Assembly: GCA_964472305.1 (NCBI GenBank) | Contig: CAYYJR010000026.1 | Coordinates: forward strand, 1-50,027 | Length of the DNA: 50,027 nt | Source of the DNA: CAYYJR01 sp964472305 | Lineage (GTDB): Bacteria > Armatimonadota > Hebobacteria > CAIYQO01 | Direction of reading: 5' to 3' | In this document: positions 43,115-50,027 of the stretch, in pieces | Layout: each line of letters begins with the position of its first letter | How positions within the stretch are numbered: the first letter of the stretch is position 1 | Program-made: the position numbers and the translations under genes | Notes under the pieces: generated by a model | The model's database searches: none | The model's input: the letters and a program-made list of their open reading frames with translations, nothing else | What the model was told of the DNA's origin: nothing

Positions 43115-43174
43115 ATGAACGCTGACGTAACGGAACAGATCATCGGGGCCGCGAAGAAGGGAATCCAGGCATGA
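43115..43174 (+). CDS. 19-codon leader-like frame overlapping the next start
   Basis: MNADVTEQIIGAAKKGIQA, with AGGAGG about 13 bases upstream and a TGA that overlaps the next ATG as ATGA. It could be a coupling peptide, or the first residues of a lost gene. It is not recognised. Confidence 0.3.
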   Translation: MNADVTEQIIGAAKKGIQA

Positions 43175-46100
43175 ACATCATCGTCTTCTGGGAAGACAAT
43201 TTCCCGTGCGTCGATTCAACACCGGTGCAGCGACAGGCGCTACAACAGGCGTTGGCGGGCCATCGCGTTGCATTTGTCGAGACCGACCGGCTGGCGGAGG
43301 CCTTGGCGGAAACGCCCGACCTGCTCGTGTTGCCCTATGGCGCCGCCTTTCCAAAGGCGGCCTGGACAGCGATCGTGGCTTACCTCAAGCGGGGCGGGCG
43401 CTGGGTCAACCTGGGCGGCGCCCCCCTGACGCGCCCCGTGCGGCGGGAGGGCGACGGCTGGCAGGTTGAAGTCCTCCAGCCGAACTACGCCAAAGCGTGC
43501 ATGCTCCGCCACACCTGGGAGGTGCCATTGCCGGATTCGTGCGCGCTGCAGGTTCCTGAAGCGGAACAGCAGATCGCCGGCATTCAGGAATTGATGGAAG
43601 CATTGACGGCATTGAAGCCCCAAAGGATCTGGTCCCTGCAGGTCATGTTGGCGGATTCCGGCAGCCTGCTTTTCCCCATGGAGCCGGGCGCGAGCGGTGT
43701 CAGGCAAGCCGTGTTCCGGCCCGTCGTGCAGGTGATGAACAGTGTTGACCCATACCCTCTTGGCGCGGCAGTATCGGTCATCGATTCTTTGCAGGGTCCG
43801 TACATGGGAGGACGCTGGGTGCTGGCCGCCTGCCAGACGCAAGTTTCCTTCAGCGCGGCATTCATTCGTGCCGCCTGCGAGCTGGCGCTTCAGCCATTGG
43901 TGCGTCTCGAGGTGCGTCCGGGATTCGGCTGTTACTACGCCGGTGAACAGCCGACGGCTGTTATCCGTGCCGCCACCCGGCATCAACTGGCGCTGCAGAT
44001 TGAATACGAGATGGTCAGCGCCAGCGACAGCCGGCGTCTGAGCGCGGGGAGAATCACCGTCGCGTGCGGCGGTGCGGACACCGTCATAACCATGCCGCCG
44101 GTGGCGGTGACGGCTCCCGGGCTTTACGCGATCCGGGCATGGGCATGTTTCCCGGACCGCGACGAGGTCATCGCCGCGGCGGCGAACGGCTTCTGGCTGT
44201 ACGATGAGGATTTCATGGCCTCGAGCGAACCGTTTGAACTTGACCATGATTATTTCCGGCGCGGCGGGAAGCCGTACCCCGTCACCGGCACGACCTACAT
44301 GTCCACCGAAACCCATCGAAGCTGGATGTTCGAACCGACGCCGCTTGCCTGGGACCGGGATTTCGCAGCCATGAAACAGGCTGGGATCAACATGATTCGA
44401 ACCGGCTTCTGGATGGGATGGCGGCGAATGATGCCGGAACCGGGCGCCATGGACGAAGGCATTCTGCGTGCCATCCAGGCTTTTCTGTTGACCGCCCGAC
44501 AGCATGACATACCTGTCATCCTCACCCTTTTCGCGTTTCTGCCCGAAACCTGGGGCGGCGGCAATCCATATTGCGCCCCTTCGGCGATCGCCGCGCAATC
44601 GGCGTTCATCAATGCGCTGGCGCAACGGCTGGCGCCGGCCAACCACCTGCTGTGGGACCTGATTAACGAGCCCAGCTATGCGGATCCCAAGGCGCTCTGG
44701 AGCTTCCGCGCGTCCGGCGACGCCCCCGAGGCCGCCGCCTGGCAGGCGTGGCTGCGCGACCAGGGCGTGGCCGAGGACGAATGGCGGGAACGCTGGCGGC
44801 TGCTGCCCAACGAGGCACTCTCCGTCCCGGGCCCAGGGGATCTGTCCTACTGGCACAATCAGCAGTGCGGAGCCCGCCCGCTGATACAGACCGACTTCGC
44901 CTGCTTTGCCCAGGATGCGTTCACAAAATGGGCGGCGGCCTTGCGCGATGTCCTTCGCGCCAACGGGAATGCGAACCAGTGGGTGACGGTGGGACAGGAC
45001 GAAGCCGGGACGCGGCGCAGTCCGAGCACGCATTTCCACGCGGCAAGCGTTGACTTCACGTCTAACCATCCCTGGTGGGACAATGATGATATCCTGTGGA
45101 ACAGCGTGGCCACCAAAACCCCGCTGTGCCCGAACCTCCTGGAGGAAGCCGGTGTGATGTTCGCTGAGAGCGTGGCGGGGTTGCCGCAACGCTCGCCCGG
45201 ACGCGTGCGCGACCTGCTCGAGCGAAAGCTGGTACTCTCCTTTGCAGGCGGTTGCGCCGGCTTCATTCAGTGGCTCTGGAATACCGCCATCTACAACCCG
45301 TCCGACAACGAAGCCGGCATCGGACTGCTGCACGCCGACGGCAGCGCCAAGCCGGAATTGGCGGCGCTGAGCCGGATTGCCGCTTTCATGAAGCGCAACG
45401 CCGCGCATCTGGAAAAGCACGAAAAGGAGCGGGTGGTCGTTGTGCTGCCTCACAGCAATATCTTCAGTGTGCGGGACACGGCCAACGAAGCAGCCCGGCG
45501 CGGCGTCCGCGTGCTGGAGTATCATCTGGGGCTCCCCTCCCGGGTGGTCAGCGAGATGTTTCCGGCACGGGCGGGCGATGCCGATCTGATCGTGTTGCCG
45601 AGTCCGCGGATACTCCGGGAAGAGTGCTGGCAGGCGCTGCTGGCCAGGGCCAGCAGCGGCGCCACGCTGCTGGTGACCGGGTATGTCGAGGACGATTCCT
45701 ACTGGCGGGCCGTTGCACGGCTGGCACCGTTTTCGCTCTCAACGCACCCTGTGGAAGTGGAACACGAAGAATGCCTGGCGTTGCCGGAAGACCACGAGGA
45801 ATCCTCGCTGCGCGTGCTGTTTTCCCCGTCCCTGGAGATTGAAAAGGCGGTGGCGAAGGACGGCAATCCGTTGCCCCTGCAGGTTCTGAAGTGCGGACGG
45901 GGACGGATCGTCTACTGCCCGTTGCCGATTGAGCATGCCCGTTCCGAAGCGCATACGGCATCGGTCTACCGCCTGGCCGCGGAAACGGCCGGCCTGCGCT
46001 GTGCCGAGAACGGGTCCAGCCCCGGAGTGTTGGTGCGGCCTGTCCTGTTTGGCGACTCGGCCCTCTGCCTGATTGCGAACGAATCGAATGGAATCGGCAG

Positions 46101-46254
46101 CGTCCTGCTGGATCATCATGTGACCGGCTGCGACATGACAGAACTCAAACATCGCGTATCGGTGCCCGCAGGCCGCGCCGCCATGATGCTGGTCGGACGG
46201 AAGTGCGGCCGCATCCTTGACACATGCGGCCTGGCGACAGTCGAACAAGCCTGA
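43171..46254 (+). CDS. Clan GH-A beta-galactosidase/GH5-like enzyme
   Basis: A 1,027-residue protein. Residues 1-~230 resemble a Rossmann/GATase-like domain (LLVLPYGAAFPKAAW, LKRGGRWVNLGG). Residues ~300-750 form a clan A (4/7) TIM barrel: NMIRTGFWMGWRR, LLWDLINEPSY with the acid/base Glu near residue 500, and GVMFAESVAG with the likely nucleophile Glu near residue 667. A further GATase-like trimerisation-type domain (DLIVLPSPRILREECW, CGRGRIVYCPLP) follows, as in GH42 enzymes, then a short beta tail. No signal peptide. It starts inside the stop of the 19-codon frame. GH5 or GH42 is the best class. Confidence 0.72.
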   Translation: MNIIVFWEDNFPCVDSTPVQRQALQQALAGHRVAFVETDRLAEALAETPDLLVLPYGAAFPKAAWTAIVAYLKRGGRWVNLGGAPLTRPVRREGDGWQVEVLQPNYAKACMLRHTWEVPLPDSCALQVPEAEQQIAGIQELMEALTALKPQRIWSLQVMLADSGSLLFPMEPGASGVRQAVFRPVVQVMNSVDPYPLGAAVSVIDSLQGPYMGGRWVLAACQTQVSFSAAFIRAACELALQPLVRLEVRPGFGCYYAGEQPTAVIRAATRHQLALQIEYEMVSASDSRRLSAGRITVACGGADTVITMPPVAVTAPGLYAIRAWACFPDRDEVIAAAANGFWLYDEDFMASSEPFELDHDYFRRGGKPYPVTGTTYMSTETHRSWMFEPTPLAWDRDFAAMKQAGINMIRTGFWMGWRRMMPEPGAMDEGILRAIQAFLLTARQHDIPVILTLFAFLPETWGGGNPYCAPSAIAAQSAFINALAQRLAPANHLLWDLINEPSYADPKALWSFRASGDAPEAAAWQAWLRDQGVAEDEWRERWRLLPNEALSVPGPGDLSYWHNQQCGARPLIQTDFACFAQDAFTKWAAALRDVLRANGNANQWVTVGQDEAGTRRSPSTHFHAASVDFTSNHPWWDNDDILWNSVATKTPLCPNLLEEAGVMFAESVAGLPQRSPGRVRDLLERKLVLSFAGGCAGFIQWLWNTAIYNPSDNEAGIGLLHADGSAKPELAALSRIAAFMKRNAAHLEKHEKERVVVVLPHSNIFSVRDTANEAARRGVRVLEYHLGLPSRVVSEMFPARAGDADLIVLPSPRILREECWQALLARASSGATLLVTGYVEDDSYWRAVARLAPFSLSTHPVEVEHEECLALPEDHEESSLRVLFSPSLEIEKAVAKDGNPLPLQVLKCGRGRIVYCPLPIEHARSEAHTASVYRLAAETAGLRCAENGSSPGVLVRPVLFGDSALCLIANESNGIGSVLLDHHVTGCDMTELKHRVSVPAGRAAMMLVGRKCGRILDTCGLATVEQA

Positions 46255-46311
46255 AGATCGCCCGGGCATGAATCTTCACGCAGGCGATTGGCAATGGAAA
46301 GGACGGAAGAA

Positions 46312-48234
46312 ATGGCAACTGCGCAGAATTGGCATGACTGGAAGCGTGCGGTGTTGCAACATGAGACGGTTTCATATTCATATCTCTGCGGGGGGCAACG
46401 CGGCGACGCCTCCGGCGGGACGCCCGGCGGTGAAGCGGTCATTGCGGACTGCACGCGCCAATTGTTCCCGGAGTCCGGGTGCGTCGAGTGGACTTTCGGA
46501 CTGCGCAACACAGGCAAGACGGACACGCCGTTGCTCAGCGAACTGCGCAGTCTGGACCTTGTGCTGGCGCCGTTGGAAGGGGATGCGAAGCCGGTGATTC
46601 ACGCCGTGTGCGGGAACTCGAACGGCGATGCACCCTTTGCCCTCCGGCGCGACGTGCTTGCGCGCGGCTCGTCCTGGCGAATCCACAATCCCGGCGGCGG
46701 CAAGAACGGGGCGCTGCCCGGCGACTGCCTGCCGTTCCTCAACCTCGATCTCGGTGACCGCGGACTTCTTGTCGGACTCGGCTGGCCGGGGCGCTGGATG
46801 CTGGCCGTCGAGCACGGCCAGGACGGGACGCTGCGGATCACGGGCGGCATCGAAAAGGCGGACCTCGCGCTCCGTCCGGGGGAGGCGATCAGCCTGCCGT
46901 CGGTGCTCGTGATGTTCTGGGAGGGCGACCGCATGGACGCGCATAACCGCTTCCGCCAGCACATTCTGAAGCACCACAGCCCGACGGTGAACGGCGAACC
47001 GGCGCCGGACCTGCTGGCCTGCGCCACCTGGGGCGGCATGAAGACGCACAATCACCTGCGGCTGATCGAGGCGCTCAAGGCCCACGGGGCGAAGTTCGAC
47101 TGCTACTGGGTGGATGCCGGCTGGTACGGGGAGGACCACGAGACCGAGGAGTACCAGAGCTTGAAGACCGAGGACTGGGCCTTCCATGTGGGCGACTGGA
47201 AGCCCAACGCGATGGTGCATCCCAAGGGGCTGAAGCCCATCAGCGACGCCGCGCACGCCGCGGGCATGAAGTTCCTGCTCTGGTTTGAGGTGGAGCGCGC
47301 CATCGAGTCCGCGCCCTGGGTGCGGGAGCACCCGGACTGGTACTTCTCGAAGCGCAACCCCCATCAGTGGCTGGGGCGCGACATCGCCCCGCGCATCTTC
47401 AACTTCGGCAACCCTGAGGCGCGGCGGGCCATGACCAAGCAGATCGCCCGGCAGATCGAGGAGAACGGCATCGATGTGTTCCGCCAGGACTGCAACACCT
47501 GGCTCACCGGATGCTGGGATGAGGAGGACACCCCCGGCCGCATCGGCATGTCCGAAATCCGTTATGTCGAGGGGTTGATCGCCTTCTGGGATGAATTGAA
47601 GGCGCGTTTCCCGCATCTCCTTTTCGACATCGTCCAGCGCCGGGATCTGACCTCGCTCGACCGGACGTTGGACATGTCCCGGTCCGACCACGAGTTCCTG
47701 CCGCGCACCGATCCCATCTCGAGCCAGGGCGCGCAGTATGGACTTTCGCACTGGACGCCGCTGTCCGGGACGGGAGTGCCATTCGGCACGGGCCGGGACT
47801 ACAATTGCCTCAGCGGGCTGTCGTCCTCCTACGGCACGGCGGTTTTCCCCTCGATCGGCTACGATCCGGTCAGCGTCGAGCCACCGGCCGACTACCCGTG
47901 GGACTGGCTCAAGCGCATGCTGGACATCCATCGCCGGGCGCGTCCGTATTTTCGCGGCGATTTCTATCCGCTGCTGGAGCATGTCCACTCGAACCAGTTC
48001 TGGGGCGCGATGCAGTTCCACCGCGCCGACCTTGGCGCCGGCATGGTGATGGTGTACCGGCGCTCCGACAGTCCGTTCCTCTCCGCACGCTTCCAGTTGC
48101 GGGGCGTGGCCGAGGGCGCATTCTGCCGGTTGGTGTCGGCGGAAAACGGCGAGTTCAGTTTGACAGGAACTGTGCTGGACGTGCGCCTGGATCAGGCCCC
48201 GACGGCCGCGGTCGCATTCTATTGCCACGGATGA
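46312..48234 (+). CDS. GH36-type alpha-galactosidase (melibiase)
   Basis: A ~640-residue cytoplasmic alpha-galactosidase. After a beta-sandwich (~1-230), the barrel shows FDCYWVDAGWYGE, KFLLWFEVERAI and ENGIDVFRQDCNTW with nucleophile Asp near residue 393 (GH36 usually has KWDxN; here RQDCN). LDMSRSDHEFLP holds the likely acid/base Asp near 459. The C-terminal beta domain ends AVAFYCHG. Length matches GH36 (~650-730). The ATG at 46312 is chosen for AAGGA 8 bases upstream; ATGs at 46288 and 46294 are upstream alternatives. It probably cleaves alpha-galactosides or a related sugar inside the cell. Confidence 0.85.
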   Translation: MATAQNWHDWKRAVLQHETVSYSYLCGGQRGDASGGTPGGEAVIADCTRQLFPESGCVEWTFGLRNTGKTDTPLLSELRSLDLVLAPLEGDAKPVIHAVCGNSNGDAPFALRRDVLARGSSWRIHNPGGGKNGALPGDCLPFLNLDLGDRGLLVGLGWPGRWMLAVEHGQDGTLRITGGIEKADLALRPGEAISLPSVLVMFWEGDRMDAHNRFRQHILKHHSPTVNGEPAPDLLACATWGGMKTHNHLRLIEALKAHGAKFDCYWVDAGWYGEDHETEEYQSLKTEDWAFHVGDWKPNAMVHPKGLKPISDAAHAAGMKFLLWFEVERAIESAPWVREHPDWYFSKRNPHQWLGRDIAPRIFNFGNPEARRAMTKQIARQIEENGIDVFRQDCNTWLTGCWDEEDTPGRIGMSEIRYVEGLIAFWDELKARFPHLLFDIVQRRDLTSLDRTLDMSRSDHEFLPRTDPISSQGAQYGLSHWTPLSGTGVPFGTGRDYNCLSGLSSSYGTAVFPSIGYDPVSVEPPADYPWDWLKRMLDIHRRARPYFRGDFYPLLEHVHSNQFWGAMQFHRADLGAGMVMVYRRSDSPFLSARFQLRGVAEGAFCRLVSAENGEFSLTGTVLDVRLDQAPTAAVAFYCHG

Positions 48235-48315
48235 TATCCGCGCCCGTGCCCGACTGCGGGTGCCGACCGGCGAGTTGGTGGAATTGTGAAAGGTTGGCAA
48301 CAGGAGATGCTTGAA

Positions 48316-48828
48316 ATGCACAATGACACCTCGGTCATGCTGTCGCTTTCGGGGGAACGCTGTACCGCCACCGTGCCGGACACGCTCGACCTGGCTGATC
48401 GCGCGGCGCTGGCCATTCGCGGCATGGCCAACAGCATCGACACCGAGCTGATGACGATGTACGGGCAGATCTTCTTCCATACGCCGCGCCCGCATCAGTC
48501 GCACTGCGCGTCGGCCGAGACGCTGGTTGACCCGAAGTTTGGCGAGTCGTTCCCCCTGATGCGTTTGATGTGCGGGAGCGATGCGTTTGCCGATCTCGAA
48601 GCCCGGTTCCGCGCCACCTTGCGTTCGCGCATCGACGACGGTCTATATGCCCCAGGCCTCGACCAGAACGTACCGGCGGCGTCCGATCAAGCGTACCGCT
48701 TCGACGGCAGCAGCGCGTACGGCTCCACCGTGGCCCTGGACGATTCAGAATTGCTGGCAATCTACGACTGCTTCACCGATGAGCACTTCGGCATCTACGT
48801 CGTGCGCGCAACCATCGGCAAGACATAG
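48316..48828 (+). pseudogene. Chimeric relic: N-terminus of an unknown protein joined to a sialidase tail
   Basis: A 170-codon frame with AGGAG 9 bases before ATG 48316. Residues ~1-112 (VPDTLDLADRAALAIRGMAN; DPKFGESFPLMRLMCGSD; SRIDDGLYAPG) look like the start of a large (alpha/alpha)-toroid protein found next to glycosidases in related bacteria, cut short. Residues ~129-170 (YGSTVALDDSELLAIYDCFT, then DEHFGIYVVRA) match the end of a BNR sialidase (GSTV-LDDG-LL-YYC-TDEHFGG-Y-VR). The join leaves no complete domain. It may be translated but a function is unlikely. Confidence 0.6.
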
Positions 48829-48840
48829 TGGCAGAACGAT

Positions 48841-49037
48841 ATGCATGAAATCACGACCAACGACTGCAAAGGAGCAGTGACCATCTCTGAAGAACGACTG
48901 ATGGTCCTCGAGGATGGCACACTGCCGCGCATGGTCACCGATCCCGCTTTCCACCCCCATGACGAGAAACAACGGAAGGACGAGGAACTGGTGCGTATTG
49001 CCTTGAATGAACAGAACAATTGGGAGGAGAGATCACG
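48841..49037 (+). pseudogene. Fragment of unrecognised coding sequence
   Basis: About 66 codons starting MHEITTNDCKGAVTISEERL and passing FHPHDEKQRKDEELVRIALN. The frame continues to 49356, but that part is antisense-free out-of-frame reading through the next gene. The composition (acidic, Lys/Glu-rich) is protein-like, yet there is no strong RBS and no family I recognise. It is probably another truncated remnant at a gene junction. Confidence 0.35.
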
Positions 49038-50027
49038 ATGCCAATGGGTAACGCCACGTCAAGCGGATTGCCAAGCTCGTTTCACGTCAGGCATGTGGAT
49101 GCAAAAGCGACGCATCTGGGGTATTTCGACCCTGCGCCAGGATCGGTTCCCAACCCGGGAATGGGCGTTTCCGGATACGTGCTTACCGATCACATGCACG
49201 TGGGGTATACCGAGGAGGAATGGTCGCGTACCGAAAAGGAACCGCCGCTTCCACTGGATCGGACTACATTCCAGCAGATGGCGGAACTTCCCTATGTCGA
49301 AAACCTGTATATCCGGGTGGAGTGGCGGGATATACAGCCAGCGAGGGGGAAGCTGAATCTGCCGGACGCATGGAAGTGGATGCTGGAGTGCGTGGAAGAG
49401 CGAGGGAAGAGCTGGGGTTTTCGCATCATGCCGTTCTCCCCGCACAGCATTCACGCCAGTGGACTGCCCGAGTTTCTCGACGACCGGTGCGTGATGAAGC
49501 CGTACTGGCGGCAGCAATTCACGAACGGCCCCAAGTTTTTTCCGCTCTATACCGACGACTACCTGGATTACTGGCAGGAACTGCTCTACCTGTTGGGAGA
49601 GGCGTTCGATCGTCATCCGCTGCTGGAATTCGTCGATGTGTCCGGATTCGGCTTCTGGGGCGAGCTCCATCACTGGGCACGTTTCAATGGACCGGATTCG
49701 GTCTTCGAGAATTATGAGCCGGACAACGCGGAAGAAGTCATCGACCGATTGATCAGGGACCATCTGCAAGCCTTCCCACAGACGCCTGCCGCGCTCGGCA
49801 TCCATGCGGCGGAATATGCCTCCGGCCTTGACGCGTTCCAGCAAGGCCTGTGCTGGGGGCGTAGAGACAGCTGGATGACCAACTACTCCCCTGCAGAAGC
49901 CATCCTTTCGCAAGGTCTGGCCCTCGGACAGGGGATGGTCTGGGAGGTGATCCGCCCCGGTATCCGCTGCCAGGTGGATGGCGCAACAGCGGCGCCGGGT
50001 CAGTATCCGCTTCCCCAGCGGTATTTC
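49038..50027 (+). CDS. DUF4874/DUF4832-like glycosidase, partial (runs off window)
   Basis: 330 codons are visible, open to the right edge. The frame starts MPMGNATSSGLPSSFHVRHV and includes VPNPGMGVSGYVLTD, ENLYIRVEWRDIQPARGK and EFVDVSGFGFWGELHHWARF. NPG-x-G near the N-terminus and WxDxxP-G-Y/N-like motifs match DUF4874/DUF4832 TIM-barrel proteins, related to GH42-like enzymes. FWGELH may carry a catalytic Glu. RBS GGAGGAGAG about 6 bases before the ATG at 49038. No signal peptide. It continues the cluster, whose right end is outside the window. Confidence 0.65.
   Translation, partial: MPMGNATSSGLPSSFHVRHVDAKATHLGYFDPAPGSVPNPGMGVSGYVLTDHMHVGYTEEEWSRTEKEPPLPLDRTTFQQMAELPYVENLYIRVEWRDIQPARGKLNLPDAWKWMLECVEERGKSWGFRIMPFSPHSIHASGLPEFLDDRCVMKPYWRQQFTNGPKFFPLYTDDYLDYWQELLYLLGEAFDRHPLLEFVDVSGFGFWGELHHWARFNGPDSVFENYEPDNAEEVIDRLIRDHLQAFPQTPAALGIHAAEYASGLDAFQQGLCWGRRDSWMTNYSPAEAILSQGLALGQGMVWEVIRPGIRCQVDGATAAPGQYPLPQRYF

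Noticed and set aside
43240..45525. A 761-codon minus-strand frame
   Set aside because: Antisense to the GH-A enzyme gene; no protein family and biased composition.
46378..48504. A 708-codon minus-strand frame
   Set aside because: Antisense to the GH36 gene, which has clear catalytic motifs; the frame results from GC skew of codon position 3.
49038..49356. The continuation of the 48841 frame to 49356
   Set aside because: It overlaps in a different frame the start of the DUF4874-like gene, which has an RBS and family motifs. The shadow part has Cys/Trp-rich noise.
1..50027. CRISPR array, prophage or integrase
   Set aside because: No regularly spaced repeats, Cas genes, capsid/portal/terminase genes or tyrosine/serine recombinase were seen.

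Overview
The window comes from a GC-rich, diderm bacterium. Evidence for an outer membrane is two lipoproteins with clear lipoboxes and a protein ending in a predicted outer-membrane beta-barrel. The SRP RNA is of the long type with an Alu-like domain. The RAYT relic, the many orphan glycoside hydrolases and the sulfite reductase-TusA fusion fit an environmental lineage such as the PVC group, Armatimonadota or Hydrogenedentota. No marker here fixes the phylum.

Layout. 1-890: the start of a voltage-gated-type ion channel gene runs off the left edge, followed by a graveyard of decayed DNA (a RAYT tail, an IS481 tail and an RHS fragment). 890-7,500, minus strand: housekeeping genes (Nudix hydrolase, prfA, an RNase H-like exonuclease, a PHP phosphatase, a cysteine-less ketosynthase-like protein, a DUF1232 protein, obg and the SRP RNA with its own promoter and terminator). 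7,560-13,440, minus: a three-gene envelope operon of two lipoproteins and a 1,196-residue FecR-TPR-barrel protein, behind two near-consensus sigma-70 promoters. 13,450-18,260: a zinc-ribbon membrane protein divergent from an apparently leaderless pyrF, then a HEAGH membrane protein, a sugar isomerase/epimerase-like protein and a rhomboid protease. 18,508: tRNA-Thr(TGT).

18,800-25,700, minus: a block that looks less GC-rich than its surroundings. It holds a PD-(D/E)XK-like nuclease, a tight sulfur operon (cysK, sulfite reductase-TusA fusion, MalY/PatB C-S lyase) and a methyltransferase. Then come a ceramidase-like hydrolase, a frameshifted carbonic anhydrase pseudogene and relics.

28,240-50,027: a PocR-AraC regulator diverges from a plus-strand cluster of about 20.7 kb that continues past the right edge. 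The cluster encodes a PIG-L deacetylase, a Kelch protein, a Gfo/Idh dehydrogenase, a DegT aminotransferase, a phosphotriesterase-GNAT fusion, a six-hairpin glycosidase, a GH101/DUF5696-like barrel, a second phosphotriesterase-family enzyme, a sialidase fragment, a DUF4838-like protein, a GH5/GH42-like enzyme, a GH36-type alpha-galactosidase, a chimeric relic and a DUF4874-like protein. None of the encoded enzymes shows a signal peptide and no transporter is present, so the cluster most likely handles imported glycosides or amino sugars in the cytoplasm. Several junctions between intact genes hold truncated or chimeric remnants of related enzymes. This suggests the cluster grew and shrank by repeated recombination. 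The most unusual items are the phosphotriesterase-GNAT fusion, the sulfite reductase with a full cysteine quartet in both halves, and the FecR-TPR-barrel operon.
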